Program-made: the position numbers and the translations under genes
Source: Alitta virens
Taxonomy: Eukaryota; Annelida; Polychaeta; Phyllodocida; Nereididae
Assembly: GCA_932294295.1 (NCBI GenBank)
Contig: OW028576.1
Coordinates: forward strand, 27,783,227-27,847,226
DNA length: 64,000 bases
Direction: 5' to 3'
The notes under the pieces: generated by a model
Told to the model about the DNA's origin: nothing
The model's database searches: none
The model's input: only the letters and a program-made list of their open reading frames with translations
Part shown: positions 11,191 through 23,900 of the stretch, one piece after another
How the letters are laid out: each line of letters opens with the position of its first letter
How positions within the stretch are numbered: position 1 is the first letter of the stretch

Positions 11191-11375
11191 TTAACCCAGT
11201 TGATGATTTGCTAGTTGCAGTAATTCGGCCAGTGGCAAGATTAGGTCTTCGCAGGGAACATCGAATTTATAGATTTTAGGCATGACCCTACTGATTAAAT
11301 GCTCAGTTTTCTTGATCATGGTTATTTTAGATTCCGCACTGACTTTGGGTTTCAATTTACTGTAAGTTGATACGA
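11191..11375 (-). pseudogene. 3' fragment of a viral gene cut off by the BEL insertion
   Basis: About 59 codons ending at TGA/TAA near 11191 have no start of their own: the open frame runs upstream straight into the retroelement pol sequence, out of phase with it. The visible peptide (STYSKLKPKVSAES, then KTEHLISRVM) is Lys-rich and ordinary. Its position and orientation make it the likely continuation of the 617-codon gene at 17500-19353 on the other side of the retroelement. The join is inference. Confidence 0.5.
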
Positions 11376-14300
11376 GGAAGATTGTCATCTTTAATAAGCA
11401 CCACATCTCCAATGCACATATTTCTTGTGGGCTTGTTCCATTTTTGTCGTTTTTGTTGCATCAACAGATACTCCTTTTTCCAGCGTGACCAAAAAAGATT
11501 TGCAAGATATTGGACTCTTCGCCAACGATGCCGTACATACAAGTCATGCTGTTCAAAATTTCCAGGAGGAGGCATGGTAACTTGAGTTCTTCCAGTCAGA
11601 ATGTGATTCGGGGTTAAAGGTTCCAAGTCATCTGGATCCCCTGAGACAGATGTCAGTGGTCGCGAGTTCACAATCGCCTCAATTTCACAAATTAGTGTCT
11701 GGAAGGATTCTTCATCTAACTGATGACCATGTTCTTGAAGGAGACCATCTAACACTTTGCGGACAGTTCTAATTGACCGTTCCCAGGTCCCACCCATGTG
11801 ACTTCCTGTGGGGGGGTTGAACTTCCATTTGATTCCAAGATTTCTGAATTCAGTTTTCATGGCAGTCTGATCCATCTCAGCAACAGCTTCCTTCAATTCT
11901 TTATTCGCTCCAGTGAAGTTAGTGCCGTTGTCACTATAGAGCTCCTTAACATTTCCCCTCCTTGCGATGAAACGTCTCAATGCATGGATACAGGAATGCA
12001 CATCAAGGGAATTGGCGACCTCCAAATGTATGGCTCTACTTGCCATGCATGTCAGCATCACACCATAGCGTTTGACATCTTTTCTTCCTTGGCGTACAAC
12101 AAAAGGTCCAAAATAGTCCACACCAGTAAATGTAAATGGAGGTGCTGTATCATCTGTTCGACAAACAGGTAAGTGAGACATTTTTTGTTCTTGAACATGA
12201 CCTCGAAGTTTGCGACAATTGACGCAATGATGGATGACATTACGTACTGCTGAATTGGCTCCAATTATCCAATATTTCTGTCGAAGATTGCTTAGTACGT
12301 GATTTCGTCCTGCATGACCAAGCCGACAATGTTCGTGATTAATGAGAAGGCAAGTAATGTTGGATTTCCTAGGAAGAATTACTGGATGTTTTGCCGATTC
12401 ATTCAATCTTGCATGTTTCAGGCGGCCGCCAACATGTAATATGCCATCTTGCAAATAAGGATCTAAGGAGTACAGCGTACTTGACTTTGGCAAATATCTA
12501 CCATCACGGGAAGTATCATCATTCGAAAATGATAAGAGCAATCTCATCTCATCAGGAAATGTCCTCCGATGAAGCCAGCGAAAGATTTCCAATTCAGCTT
12601 GTTCGATATCCGCAACTTGCAAGCAATACATCTTCGGTGATTCTTGAACATTTGCAGACTGTTTTCTAGACTTCACCTTGTCCAAAAGGATCACCTTAAG
12701 CTTCAGAAAAACTGCAACAGCTCGCTTGAGGACATTCCATTTAGAGAAGTGAGTCATCAAACTCTCCATGGCACATGATGACATTTGAGCTTGAGTAACA
12801 TTAACTGTCGTTTCCACCTCACCATTTTGACCAACCATGTCTTCTGGTATTGGAGGTGGATCAAGGTTCAAGCATTTTCCATCCCAGAGAAATGTAGGTC
12901 CTTTAAGCCATACAGACTCTTCCAGCAACTTTTCAACTGAGAGTCCTCTAGATGCCTCGTCTGCCGGGTTGAGATCAGAACTCACATAACGCCACTCTGC
13001 AGGAGTTGAGAAATTTCTTATCAGTTGGACTCTGTTTGCTATGAAGACTGGCCATCTCTTCTTGTCATTCTGTATGTAATGCAATACAGTTGTGGAGTCT
13101 GTATAATAAGTAATGCTGTCAACATTGTCTAATTCATACTTCATCATTCTCGCCAACTTGATTCCCGTGACTGCGGCCATCAATTCCAACCTGGGGATTG
13201 TTACAGTCTTCAAGGGTGTTAAACGTGCTTTGCCAATCAAAAAAGCTACATTGTGATTACCTTGATCATCAGTTGTGCGTAAGTAAATCACCGTTCCATA
13301 TCCAGAAGTACTGGCATCATTGAAAACATGCATTTCTTTTGCAGTTATGTTTCTTGCATCTATGAGAAAGTTTCTTTGAAGTTTCACTTGCGTTAAATTG
13401 GGCAATGAAGACAACCAGCTCTGCCAATCATTCAGGTGCGCTGATGGTATTTCATCATCCCATCCCAAATGATTGTCGCAACATAGATCTTGCAAAGTCT
13501 TCTTGGCTGGAAGGATTACAGGTGCCAGGAATCCTAACGGATCATACAAGGATGAAATTACCGATAAAATTCCTCTTCTTGACAAAGCTTTGTTCTTCTC
13601 CACAAAATTGAACCCAAATTGGTCTAACTTGATATCCCATTGAATACCAAGGGCTCTTTCAAATGTCATCTCATCAAGATGCAGATCTTGTTTCAAGAGA
13701 ACACAGGATTGTTCTTCTGCAGGTAAACTCTGAAGTATTTCTGGGCGGTTACTCGTGAATTTAGTCAAATGAAAACTTGCGGCTGCACACACATCCCAGA
13801 GTTTTTTCACCAGTTCTTTGCCTTCAGTAACGCAGTTCAAAGCCTTCAAGCAGTCATCTACATAAAAGTTTCTTTCAATCACTTTGATTACCTCAGCATC
13901 CTGAGATAACTTTGCTGTACTATGCAGAGCAAAGTTGGCAATACTAGGTGACGAAACTGCTCCGAACAGGTGCACAGTCATCTGATATTCCCTCATTGGA
14001 CCTTCAAGATTTCCATCGGGCCACCACAGAAACCGTAAGTAGCTGCGTTGACTATCTGGAACCTGGACTTGATAAAACATGCTCTCGACATCCGCCATGA
14101 AAGCAATTGGTCCTTCTCTGAAACGGGTAAGTACACCAATCAAGCTATTTGTGAGATCAGGGCCCTGTAGCAGACAGTCATTTAAAGACACCCCCATGTA
14201 CTTCGCGCTGCAGTCGAATACAACCCGTATCTTGTTTGGCTTGTGAGGGTGGTATACTCCGTGGTGAGGAAGGAACCAGGTTTGTCCATGTGGAGAAAAC

Positions 14301-15385
14301 TCCATCTCATTTGTTACAATCTCAGCATAACCCCGTTCAACTATCTTGTCCATAAACTTCTTATAGTCATCATAATACTGCTGGTCCTTCAACATCTTCC
14401 GTTTTTGATGCATAACCCTCTTCATCACATAAGCTCTGTTGTCTGGCAAAATTATATTCTGATCGCGGAATGGCAAAGGTAATGTGAAGTGACCATTTTG
14501 CATAACTATCCCATCCTCACATATCTTGAGAAAACGTTGATCTTCCTGAGACATTCCCTTGTCCCCAGGATAAGCCTCAGCGTAATGTTCGTTAAAATCC
14601 ATTTCAAACATATGGAGGATAGAAGATGGTGATAAAATCTCTTTGTGAGCTTCGACTTCCTGTACCATTATTCGGTTAACTACCAACTTGCCTTGACAAT
14701 CACTGTCTACTTGTAATGGTCCATGGATTGTCCAACCATGACGTAAGCGGACTGCATAAGGACTTTGTCCATCAGAAGGTACAACTTGAAGTGGCTCCAG
14801 AGCAATTGGACAATTACTACCAATTAGTATGCCAATTTCCAAGTCGTCTCTATAATCTGTCATTTCATTGACGATCTCCTGAAGATTCTTCCACCTGCTT
14901 ATCGTCTCTATTCTAGGAATCTGTTTCTTTGTAACAGGAATCTCTTCCCTCGTAAACGTAGATGGCAAGTGGACTAAATTACCTCCGTCCATGTCTGAAA
15001 CAACCAGATCATTGATGACTTTGCTTCCAGAACGAGTACAGCCATGCATTGTCTTAAGCTGAAGAACTGTCTGTCTACCAGAAGCATGCAAATGTCTCAT
15101 TAAATCCTCAGTGATAAAACAGCCGCTGCTTCCATTGTCGTAAAAGGCATAAGTAGACACACACTCTGTACGTCCCTTTTGATATATCTTCACTGGAAGA
15201 ATGGCATGAAGTATCAATGAATCTTCAATGTCAGTGGCAGTACATGAGCTCTTATCAATCTTCTGCTTGTTACCACTTGAAGGCACGGATGTCTCCTCTT
15301 CTTTGCCACCAGGGAAATTTGAAGTCACTTTGTGCTCATAACCATCAATATGAAGGGATGTTGGATGTCTCTTCCCACATTTCAA
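11357..15385 (-). pseudogene. pol: BEL/Pao Pol: protease, RT, RNase H, integrase
   Basis: 1342 codons. In order: aspartic-protease-like region with YDNGSSG near residue 85; reverse transcriptase with VVFDCSAKY, the FMADVESMFYQV block and catalytic YVDD; RNase H with FNDAST, IPRLELMA and YTDSTTV; integrase zinc region (HHCVNCRKL) and DDE core with GVDYFGP, SDNGTNF and TWERS. The C-terminus is lost at the final chromatin-binding-like motif. Catalytic motifs are intact, but the TGA at 15398-15400 separates Pol from Gag in the same frame. Confidence 0.9.
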
Positions 15386-15397
15386 ACACTTCCTCCT

Positions 15398-17377
15398 TCA
15401 TTTGCAATCCTTAGAGAAGTGGTTCCGACCAAAACAACCAAAATACAAACCCTTTGTCCTAAGAAATTCTCTTTTGTCATCCACATGTTTCTTCATATAA
15501 TCATTACAGACTTCTAAATCATGCTGACCACTGCATAAAACACAAGTTACACTGGCATCTTTAACATTTGAGGCAGTATCGCTTGTACTCACAGTGACAG
15601 TGGCAAAACTTGAACTTTTTTGCTTTGGTTTAGTCTGCCCTTGATTCCTTTTACCATCCACCAGAGACTGAGATGAATTCCGTCCATAAACAGGATCATT
15701 GGCAGTCTCCGCAGCTGATCGCACAAAGTTTACCAGGTCCGAGAAGTTCAGGATCTTCTGTCGTTCCATTCGGGCTTTACTGGCAGATTCCCTCCATTTA
15801 TTTTGAAGATAACCTGGAAGCTTTTGCACAATGTTAACCATATTTGGCGGGTGATTGAGAACATCTAAGTATGTAACACATTTCATTGCTGTTTCACACT
15901 TAACAAGATACAATGATAACTTTTTCAAACCAACACAATCATCAGATTTTACAACAGGCCAATCATGAATTTTCTTCAAATATGTTAAACTCAGCTTGTA
16001 AACATCACCATACTCTCTTTCAAGTAATCTACAAGCCTCTGAATAACCTTGTTCAGCATCATCTATATCGATACAACCTTCAATAATATCTTTCGCATCA
16101 CCTTCCAAATGTTGCAATAGATAGTCAAGTTTTTCAGTAGCATTACTGACTTTAGAAGCGATACGAGATTCAAATGCCCTCATAAATGTTCTATATTCTA
16201 AAAGTTCACCCTTGAATGGAATCAGTTTGTATTGCGGTAGAGTTAATGCAGCTAGCAAGTTACCAGAGTTCATACCTTCAGTGTTCCGTGGATAAAAAGG
16301 TTGGGCATCAAGATTAAGTGGAGATCTTACCACAGGTTCTGCAGCCAATGTTTGAGCAATCTTAACTTGATTTATTGCAGAAGTAGAAACATCCAGCACG
16401 CAAGCATCAGACTTTGCGGCTTCGGGACCACGAGCATCAAACTTCGGGACACCAGGCACATGAGCATCAGACTTCGGGACGTCAGACACACGAGCATCAA
16501 AATTCGGGACATCAGGCACACGAGCATCAGTCTTTGGTACTGAAGCATCGGGAACTTTAGACAGTTGAGCATCACGCAACTTCTGTTGTGCTGTTTCTTC
16601 AAGATAAAGGTTCATACCATCAGCTTTCTCTTCACTAACAAACGCCTCAGCTCTTGCTTTCGCCTTGGCTAATTCTATCTCTAACTTTACCCGTTGTTCT
16701 TCATCTTTAATTGCCTGTCTCTTTCGTGACACCTCTTGTTGTTGTTTTAACATAGCTTTCATGACAGACAATTCTGCAATTTTTGCCTTTTCAATCAATC
16801 GAGCAGAATGTACTGACTTCATTGATCTCTGACTACCAGACTTCTGACTTCTATTCTCCAATCTTTAACGTGACCTCATAGAACTAAAGGCCTCATCTAA
16901 GTCATCAGCTATTTCATCCTCAGCGCTACGAATCCAACCATTAACTTGTCTTCTAAATTCCACAATTGATATCTGCTTACTGGAAAATCGGGACTCTTCA
17001 CTTTCAATGACAGCTTCATCCATCAAGACTGCAATGTGTTCTTCATGAGCTTTCTTATATGCAGCATAACGTTCATTTAATTCTGTCAATGCTGTCTTCA
17101 CAGAGTTTAGATTGTCAGTATTTTGCATCAAATCAACAATTGCATTGCGCTTCTTTGTGATGTTGCCCAATGCAGCAGTTTGCCTATTTTTATTTTCACG
17201 CTGAATTTCCATTAATTTTATTTTGTCTTCATCATTTGAAGTATTGTCTGAAGATCCTTCATTACTATTTCCTGGTGGTTTTGGTAAAACATCTTTTGTG
17301 GTTGTTAAATTATCTTCTGGCTTTGCATTAGCGTCTTCTATTTTCCCATTTTCTTCATCAACTTTCACTTCTGACAT
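15398..17377 (-). pseudogene. gag: BEL/Pao Gag with in-frame stop
   Basis: Start ATG 17377. An N-terminal coiled-coil-rich region (170 codons) ends at TAA 16865-16867; the same frame continues to 15400. It holds a Lys/Arg-rich helix, a Pro/Asp/Ala repeat with period about 12 residues (nt 16380-16550), the capsid-like part (about 15700-16250), and CCHC knuckles (CVLCSGQHDLEVC and a second ending HFSKDC). The knuckle series continues past the TGA into the Pol frame (CLKCGKRHPTSLH), which shows that the stop is an interruption of one Gag-Pol ORF. Confidence 0.85.
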
Positions 17378-17499
17378 GTTGAATACAGATTTTGAAACTT
17401 GCTGCTATTATGAACATGCTACAAATGTCAAGTATGCTATGCTACTTTGTAAATTCACGAAGCAAGGATTAAAGGCAGAGTTATTTCAAGCTGTGTGGT

Positions 17500-19353
17500 T
17501 TATGTTTTCAACGCTATTGCAGCAACACATGACATCCAGCTGATGGAGTCTTCGGAGTCAAGATCTTTAGACGCACTCGATATCATTAGTTTAATGGTTT
17601 GTAATGTGGAAGCTGAGCTACACGATACTAGTTTTTTTACTGCCTCGTAATGTTTGTCATGCAAATTAAGGAGCACACTGTATCTTAGTGCCAGCCCAAA
17701 ATATTCATCTACATTGTATTGATAATATAGTTCATATAGTTTAAAAGTTATTTCCTCTAAGTCATGTCCACTAGGTATATCAATTTCATGAGAAGTCAAA
17801 AATGACAGCATAGTTCTGAGACCCTCTAAAGAACCAGTGTCATCTTTGCTTTCATTAAATAAAGACAGTAAAGTATTTGAAGCCACATCTTTTGTAAAAA
17901 AGCCACAATTTTTACTGGAGTATAGTGCTCCAACACTACAGAAAATGTCCTCTAAATAGTTTGCAGTTTCACCCTGTAAGAGGCCCATGCAGACGGCAAA
18001 GCTTTTCTTGTTTTCAGCAGAATCCTCAGATGGTTCAAATATAATCAGGGGGATTTTTATAGGGTAATTTACTTCTGTGGAATGCCAACATAACAATTTT
18101 GTTTTTTCTTCATTTATTTCAACACATTGTGCGTGCAGTTCTTGATCACGCACTTTCCACAAGAGATTTTCTGTGTGTTTGGTTGTATTCATCATCAGAG
18201 AAGCCCATTTTGCATCGCCAAACCACAGTTTCACATCTTCTTTCCCATCCATCCATATCAATGATTGCATATCGCACAAATCTTTGTCATTAAGGTATAA
18301 TTTAGGGATCTCCTTCCATGAAGCATGCAGTTTGTGTGCAATACCCCACGACACTCCATACCATCTGTTTTCTGCATTACTTTGGTTCATACAACGCTCA
18401 GAAGGATGCACTGAGAAACCGCATATCAAGTCAATAAGGAACAGGGCCCTATCTTTACCAGTAATTCCTAACAATTGACCAACATCAATGAGTGCTGTTG
18501 TCACATGGGAGAATGTAATCTCTTGGTCCAGTAACTGCTTATTTACCACAAAATGAAAGTGATTTTTGCTAATAGTTCTTAATATCCTGTCAAAATCTGA
18601 ATATGTTACTTTCAGGTTTGTGTATCCCTCGTGTTGGAAAAGATCAAATTCCTTGTTCAGATTCGATTTGATATGTTCGCAAAGTGGTGTTATGAAACTC
18701 AAATGAAATTTTTGGGGAAAACTGTTGATTTCTTTAATATGCGTAAGGATCCCCATTGCTCTCAATGCTCTTAAGGTTTGGTCATAGTTATACATTAAGC
18801 CATCCAGACCACAAGCGTTGTAGGCAATTGATGGTAATATAACTGTAAAGAAATCGTAGGCATGACGAGCTGAATCGAAAGGGATGAAAAGAAACTTTTC
18901 TTCATAGTGTTTATCCCTGGCAAAACTTGTCTTCGTGTCTAATAGAAATCTCACTATCATATCGATAAAGACGTCATTCTTGTTTTCTTTACATTTTGTC
19001 AAAATTTTAATAAAATTCTTCCGACACTGACCTTTAGTTAATAGATGATAAATGTCAGAAAAAAATGGCCATATAAGAGATGATGGTAGGCCTAATTTTC
19101 TCACCTTGTCAATTTCTGGCCATAAAGTGAAAAGTTCGTTCAGTAAATTCTCCAAGCAATCTAGGTTTTTCGGTGATGATTGCAATGTTAAAGAAAATTT
19201 GACCATAGAAATATAATCGTCTGTATTATATGCCAAATAGTCTGCCCTGTAGCTAACGTAGACGTCTTGGGCTTTAGTGCTGATTAACGACAACAATTGT
19301 TGAATAGTTGTTAGTTTCTGGGGAGGTAAAATGTCTGGGCTTTTCGGGTACAT
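17500..19353 (-). pseudogene. Virus-like 617-codon protein, 3' end displaced by BEL insertion
   Basis: Open frame from ATG 19353 to a TGA at about 17500. Large, mostly helical-looking, Leu-rich soluble protein with no membrane segment, signal peptide or recognised motif. The last few codons before the stop probably belong to the retroelement flank; the true C-terminus is likely the fragment at 11191-11375. Size and solubility would suit a helicase-primase accessory, packaging or tegument protein of a large DNA virus, but nothing visible decides between these. It is divergent from the small gene at 19471, with 117 bp between starts. Confidence 0.6.
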
Positions 19354-19470
19354 TATTCAGCTAACTTAATAAACGTTTCTTCCTTCATTTTTTAGTATCT
19401 GTTGCTCAACATTTTCAGTGGGTTTGGTGAAGCACATTCGTGAGGCTCTCAGTAAGTAATAAGGAAAAAA

Positions 19471-19575
19471 TATGTCGTCTGCACCAATGATGGATGTTGA
19501 CTTACAAACTATTTATGACAAAATAAACATGGTTGAAGCTATCGTGTTGGTCGCACTGGCAGTTATAGTTATCAG
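19471..19575 (+). pseudogene. 5' part of a small membrane protein gene, split by the LINE
   Basis: The ATG at 19471 opens a short frame with a hydrophilic N-terminus (MSSAPMMDVDLQ) followed by a hydrophobic run (AIVLVALAVIVI) that begins to look like a transmembrane helix and is cut by the LINE at about 19570-19580. The frame then reads 12 or so codons of LINE sequence to a TGA at about 19612-19614. A matching hydrophobic continuation occurs just beyond the LINE tail at 24973. Confidence 0.5.
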
Positions 19576-19637
19576 GCACTCCGTCCCTGTTCGCACTGGG
19601 CACCGGACACTCTGAGGCTGATGAGTCATCTCTCCTT

Positions 19638-20900
19638 GTGACATCAGCTATGTTTCCACCTGAAAGCCCCAGTGCAGAACATGCTCGAACTGTCAGTGCC
19701 CTGATTTTGGCGAACCAGCGGATCAACGACTTGCTTAAGCGAATCGAGGAGCTGAAAGCAAGCAATATTGCCTCTGCAGCACTACAGTCAATCCATACGC
19801 CTGCAGTGCATGACAGTGCAAAGCGACAGATGCCTGTAATGCAAGATGGTACACATCGAGAGATGCTCCTCTTCAGAGCCAGTGGTCGCTTCACTGTGCT
19901 GTCAAATTTTTTTGAAGACAAACTGTCAATCGGTAGTGTGCTGTTTGCGAGCGCGGAACATGCTTATCAGCACAAGAAGGCACGGTTCCATGGACGAAGT
20001 GACACTGCATCCCGTGTTCTGCGCTCCAGAACACCACACCAAGCCAAGCTGGCTGCAAAAAACATCTCTCAGTGTCAGGCATGGCATGATTGTAAGGCTG
20101 ATGTTATGGCTGCTATTTTGGAAGAGAAAGCCAAACAGTGCAGTGTCTTCCACAAGGCACTGGTAAACACCGGCAACAAACGGCTGGTGCACAACACTGA
20201 AACCGACAGCTTCTGGGGCTGTGGCGAAGATTTCCGGGGTCTCAACACTCTCGGCAGCCTCCTGGAAGACCTACGCCAAAGACTGCACTGTGCTCTGCCA
20301 AAGCCTTTTCAGAGCCGTCCAGCGCTCACAACAGTTCGGAGCCGCCCAGCACCAACACCCACGGCCTTTAACCGCCCCCAGCCAAATCACCCTCGTGCAC
20401 CTGCTGTCAGTCGCCCAAAGGTCCTTGTGCTTGGGAACTCCAATGCCCGCGGAGTAGCACAGGGCCTAAATGACAGAGGTCTAGACGCCTGCGGTTCCAC
20501 TCTGCCAGGTGGAACCATCTCTCATGTCACGTCCCGTCTCCGACATGTGAGGTCCCCTACAGACTACCTCCTTCTCATGGCTGGGGATATTGAAGCTTCG
20601 GACGGCCTTCCCGCAGAATCAATCTGCGCTTGCTATGAGCATATGCTCAAGGAAGCTCGCCAACTCTTTCCTTGGACTCGAGTCATGCTCTCCGGCCTCC
20701 CACAGACTGGTAGCAACCACCGTCAAGACACCACACGGAAAGTGAACAGTTACCTTGAGGCAGTTGCTCGTGACGAAAGGCTGGTAGAGTATGTCTCCAA
20801 CGCTCGAGCAAAGCTACGAGATCACATCCACCTCAGTCGCACAGCCAGAGAGAGACTCTGCTTTAATGTGTCTTGTGCTGTCAAGAAGGTTTTTACGTAA
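19638..20900 (+). CDS. LINE ORF1: NADAR domain fused to SGNH hydrolase
   Basis: The frame is open from about 19573; the first ATG is at 19650. A short Leu-rich helix (ILANQRINDLLKRIEEL) comes first. A NADAR (YbiA-like) domain spans nt 19866-20285: VLSNFFED, FASAEHAYQHKKA (Glu codon 19956), FWGCGEDFRGLNTLGSLL. A Pro-rich linker follows. An SGNH/GDSL-like domain spans nt 20418-20890, with LGNSNARG (Ser codon 20439) and the closing DHIHLS box (Asp 20820, His 20829). NADAR proteins are N-glycosidases acting on ADP-ribose- or riboflavin-pathway metabolites; SGNH domains are esterases. What they do in retrotransposition is unknown. The middle Gly/Asn blocks of SGNH are not clear, so activity is uncertain. 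Confidence 0.85.
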   Translation: MTSAMFPPESPSAEHARTVSALILANQRINDLLKRIEELKASNIASAALQSIHTPAVHDSAKRQMPVMQDGTHREMLLFRASGRFTVLSNFFEDKLSIGSVLFASAEHAYQHKKARFHGRSDTASRVLRSRTPHQAKLAAKNISQCQAWHDCKADVMAAILEEKAKQCSVFHKALVNTGNKRLVHNTETDSFWGCGEDFRGLNTLGSLLEDLRQRLHCALPKPFQSRPALTTVRSRPAPTPTAFNRPQPNHPRAPAVSRPKVLVLGNSNARGVAQGLNDRGLDACGSTLPGGTISHVTSRLRHVRSPTDYLLLMAGDIEASDGLPAESICACYEHMLKEARQLFPWTRVMLSGLPQTGSNHRQDTTRKVNSYLEAVARDERLVEYVSNARAKLRDHIHLSRTARERLCFNVSCAVKKVFT

Positions 20901-20932
20901 ATAGGTTCCAGCTGCAATTGCCTCCTGTAAAT

Positions 20933-23900
20933 ATGACTATTTCAAACTCAATGGCAATGTATGACTGTAATATTTTTATGCCATCTGATTTTAGTAATGT
21001 TGAACCTGTGATAGATCTTTTCGTTGATGACTGTGTGGATGTGGGGGATGGTTCTGACATTAATACTAAGATTGTTGTAGATACAATTACACACTCAGAC
21101 ATAAACTTAATTCATGATATGACTCAAATGTTCAATGAAAAATCTAGATTTTGGAACAGTAACAAAGGCTCAAATGATAATTTTCTCAAAATAATTTCAT
21201 GGAACATTCAGGGCATTGGTCAAAAATTAGAGTTAGAGGAGATTAGAAATATGTTTACCTGTTATGATGTCATCTTCCTGTATGAAACCATGAAATCAGA
21301 TACCTTTGACCCACAAATGGAAGGGTACCACTACTTCCATTATGAAAGAAAGTACAGACACCCTAGAGCTAGGAGGCCATCTGGCGGCATAGCCGTATTG
21401 ATTAAGTCAGATATTTTTGAGTCAAAAGCTGTAGCTATCGAAAAAGCAAGTGAACATGCTATATGGCTGAAAATTAGGGGATCAACTCATGAAATTATTA
21501 TTGGTGGTGCCTATATTCCCCCTGAGGGTAGCATGATCTATTTGAATAGTAGATATGGAAAGGATGTGCTGAATGAATTGAGGGAGGATCTTGCATGTTT
21601 TCTAGATAGAACACCCTTTGTTTCTATTTGTGGTGATTTTAATAGCCGGACAGGTGATATGAATGATTTTGAAGAACCTGTAAATGGAAAAAATTCTTCT
21701 CTCATCTCTGACTTAGGCACTGTATCTCGTGTTGCAACTACAATGCAACACAAATGGTCCCTTAAGCACAGACTGTGTAGAGATAAGAAGGTAAACGCCT
21801 TTGGAAAGGATCTCATTAACTTATGTAGGGCAAGCAGTATTAGAATAATGAATGGATTCTTTGATGAAAGTATAACCGATCGATTTACCTGTCATACTCC
21901 TATGGGACAAAGTGTTGTTGACTATTTGCTTTGTAGTGAACCAGCGTATAATTGCCTTCATGAGTTTGTTGTAAATGATAAGCTTACTGAGTCTGACCAT
22001 ACACCACTTAGCTTTTCTTTTAACTTTCCCAAAGTACCAAAAATAAATAAACAGACTAAAAATAGTCGGCAGACCAGAACATTCAAGTATGTATTTGACA
22101 AGAGTAAAACTGAAGAATACCTCTCTAATTTTGACAATGAAAATGCCAAGAACACACTGTATAAGCTATGCTGTGATATTGAGTCAGACTATGATACAGA
22201 TGTGGTCATAGATACTGTATACCAATACTTAACTGATAGAATACGGCCAACGTTTGAGAAAAAGAAATCTAAATCTGCAAAAAGCACTTTTCCTACTAAT
22301 AAATGGTTTGATAGTGAGTGTAAAAATCTCAGAAAATCTTTGAATGACTTTGCTAAACAGAATGATTTAGCCCTGGATCAAAATAAAATGCAATATGGTA
22401 TTATGCACAGATATTACAAACGAGTAACTCAAAAGAAAAAAAGAAAATTTCAAGGAAATAATAGAAAGGAAATGCAAACTCTCATGGGTAAAAATCAAGC
22501 AGATTGCTGGAAGTATTGGAATAAATTAAAATCTGTTGGAAAAATCCAAGTTAACTGCCCAGACTTAGATACCTTTCATAACTACTTTAAACAACAATCG
22601 CTTCCACCAGAGCGTGACTATTTTGACACTGAAAATATGGCACACATAGTTAATGCTGTGCAAAATTCCGGTTATAGCTGCAGTAGTGAACTATCTACTC
22701 ATATTTGTGATAATGTAATAACTGAAGAAGAGGTCGCCCTGCATTTCAGGAGACTCAAAAATAATAAAGCGGCTGGCATTGATGGGATACCCGCAGAATT
22801 CTATAAATATGCTGGTGAAAATCTTATAACACCATTTTGTGCTGTATTCAACCACATTTTTGATAAAGGTGAATACCCATCTCAGTGGTCAGAAGGGCTT
22901 ATTAATGCTTTACATAAAAAAGGTAACCGCACAGATCCTGATAACTATAGAAAAATAACTGTAAATGTAGTAATGGGTAAGATTTTTGACTCAATCCTAA
23001 ATAGCAGATTATACTTTAAAAATGAGGCTCTAAATCTTGATGATCCTTGTCAGTTTGGGTTCACCCCTGGGTCAAGCACTACTGACTGTGTCTTTGTTCT
23101 TGACACAGTTATAAGTTACCAACAAGCAATGCGAAAACCTGTATACTTGTGCTTTGTTGATTTTACTAAAGCATTCGATTACATTAATAGAAATGCTTTG
23201 TACTACAAATTGATGCAGCAGAATATTGGTGACAAAATGCTCAAGGTTATCATTAGTATGTATGATAAGGCAAAAGCAAGAGTAAACCAAGGTGGTAATA
23301 CCGGTGGTTCTATTGACAGCAAATGTGGGGTATTACAAGGTGGAATCCTCAGCCCAAAATTATTCAATGAATTTATGTCAGATCTACCCGATCATCTTGA
23401 AAAATCAGATGGAATAACATTAGGTGATTTTACTCTTACACATATATTGTATGCCGATGACATCGCACTTGTAGCTGATTCTCCTAATTGCATGCAAAAT
23501 AGTATAAATTCACTTCATAATTACTGTAAAAAATGGCACCTTATTGTAAATGTTAGTAAAACCAAAGTGATGCAGATTGGTAACAAAGCAATAAGCACCT
23601 TCTTCTGTAATGGGGAAAAACTAGTAAATGTTGACAGCTTCAAATATCTTGGCCATATGCTTACTAATAAGCGTAGAATACATAGCAAGATGACGGAATA
23701 CCTCTCAACACAAGCTCATAAAGCGCTCTTTGCACTGCAAGGTGATTCAAAACAAGCATTAGGAAAAATCGATCCCATGCTATCTCTTCGAATGTTTGAT
23801 ACCTATATTTTACCTATCCTGGAGTACAATAGTGAAATATGGACAAGTGAAAAATCTATGCCTGAATTAGAAAATTTGCAACTTGCATATCTTAAAAACA

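Larger units (their letters stand above)
11357..17490 (-). mobile_element. BEL/Pao-type retroelement, gag-pol only, no LTRs visible
   Basis: One frame spans 17377 to 11357 and encodes Gag, protease, reverse transcriptase, RNase H and integrase in BEL/Pao order. It is interrupted by an in-frame TAA (16865-16867) and an in-frame TGA (15398-15400). Pol stops inside the conserved end motif (VLIKDDNLPR) and continues directly into viral sequence; upstream of Gag only about 110 bp separate it from the viral stop at 17500. I see no long direct repeats at the two ends, so the copy is truncated on both sides or was inserted without LTRs. It lies in the same orientation as the gene it splits. Confidence 0.85.

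Noticed and set aside
15398..15400. TGA between Gag and Pol read as programmed readthrough
   Set aside because: A second stop (TAA 16865) interrupts Gag in the same frame, and the element is truncated at both ends, so decay is simpler.
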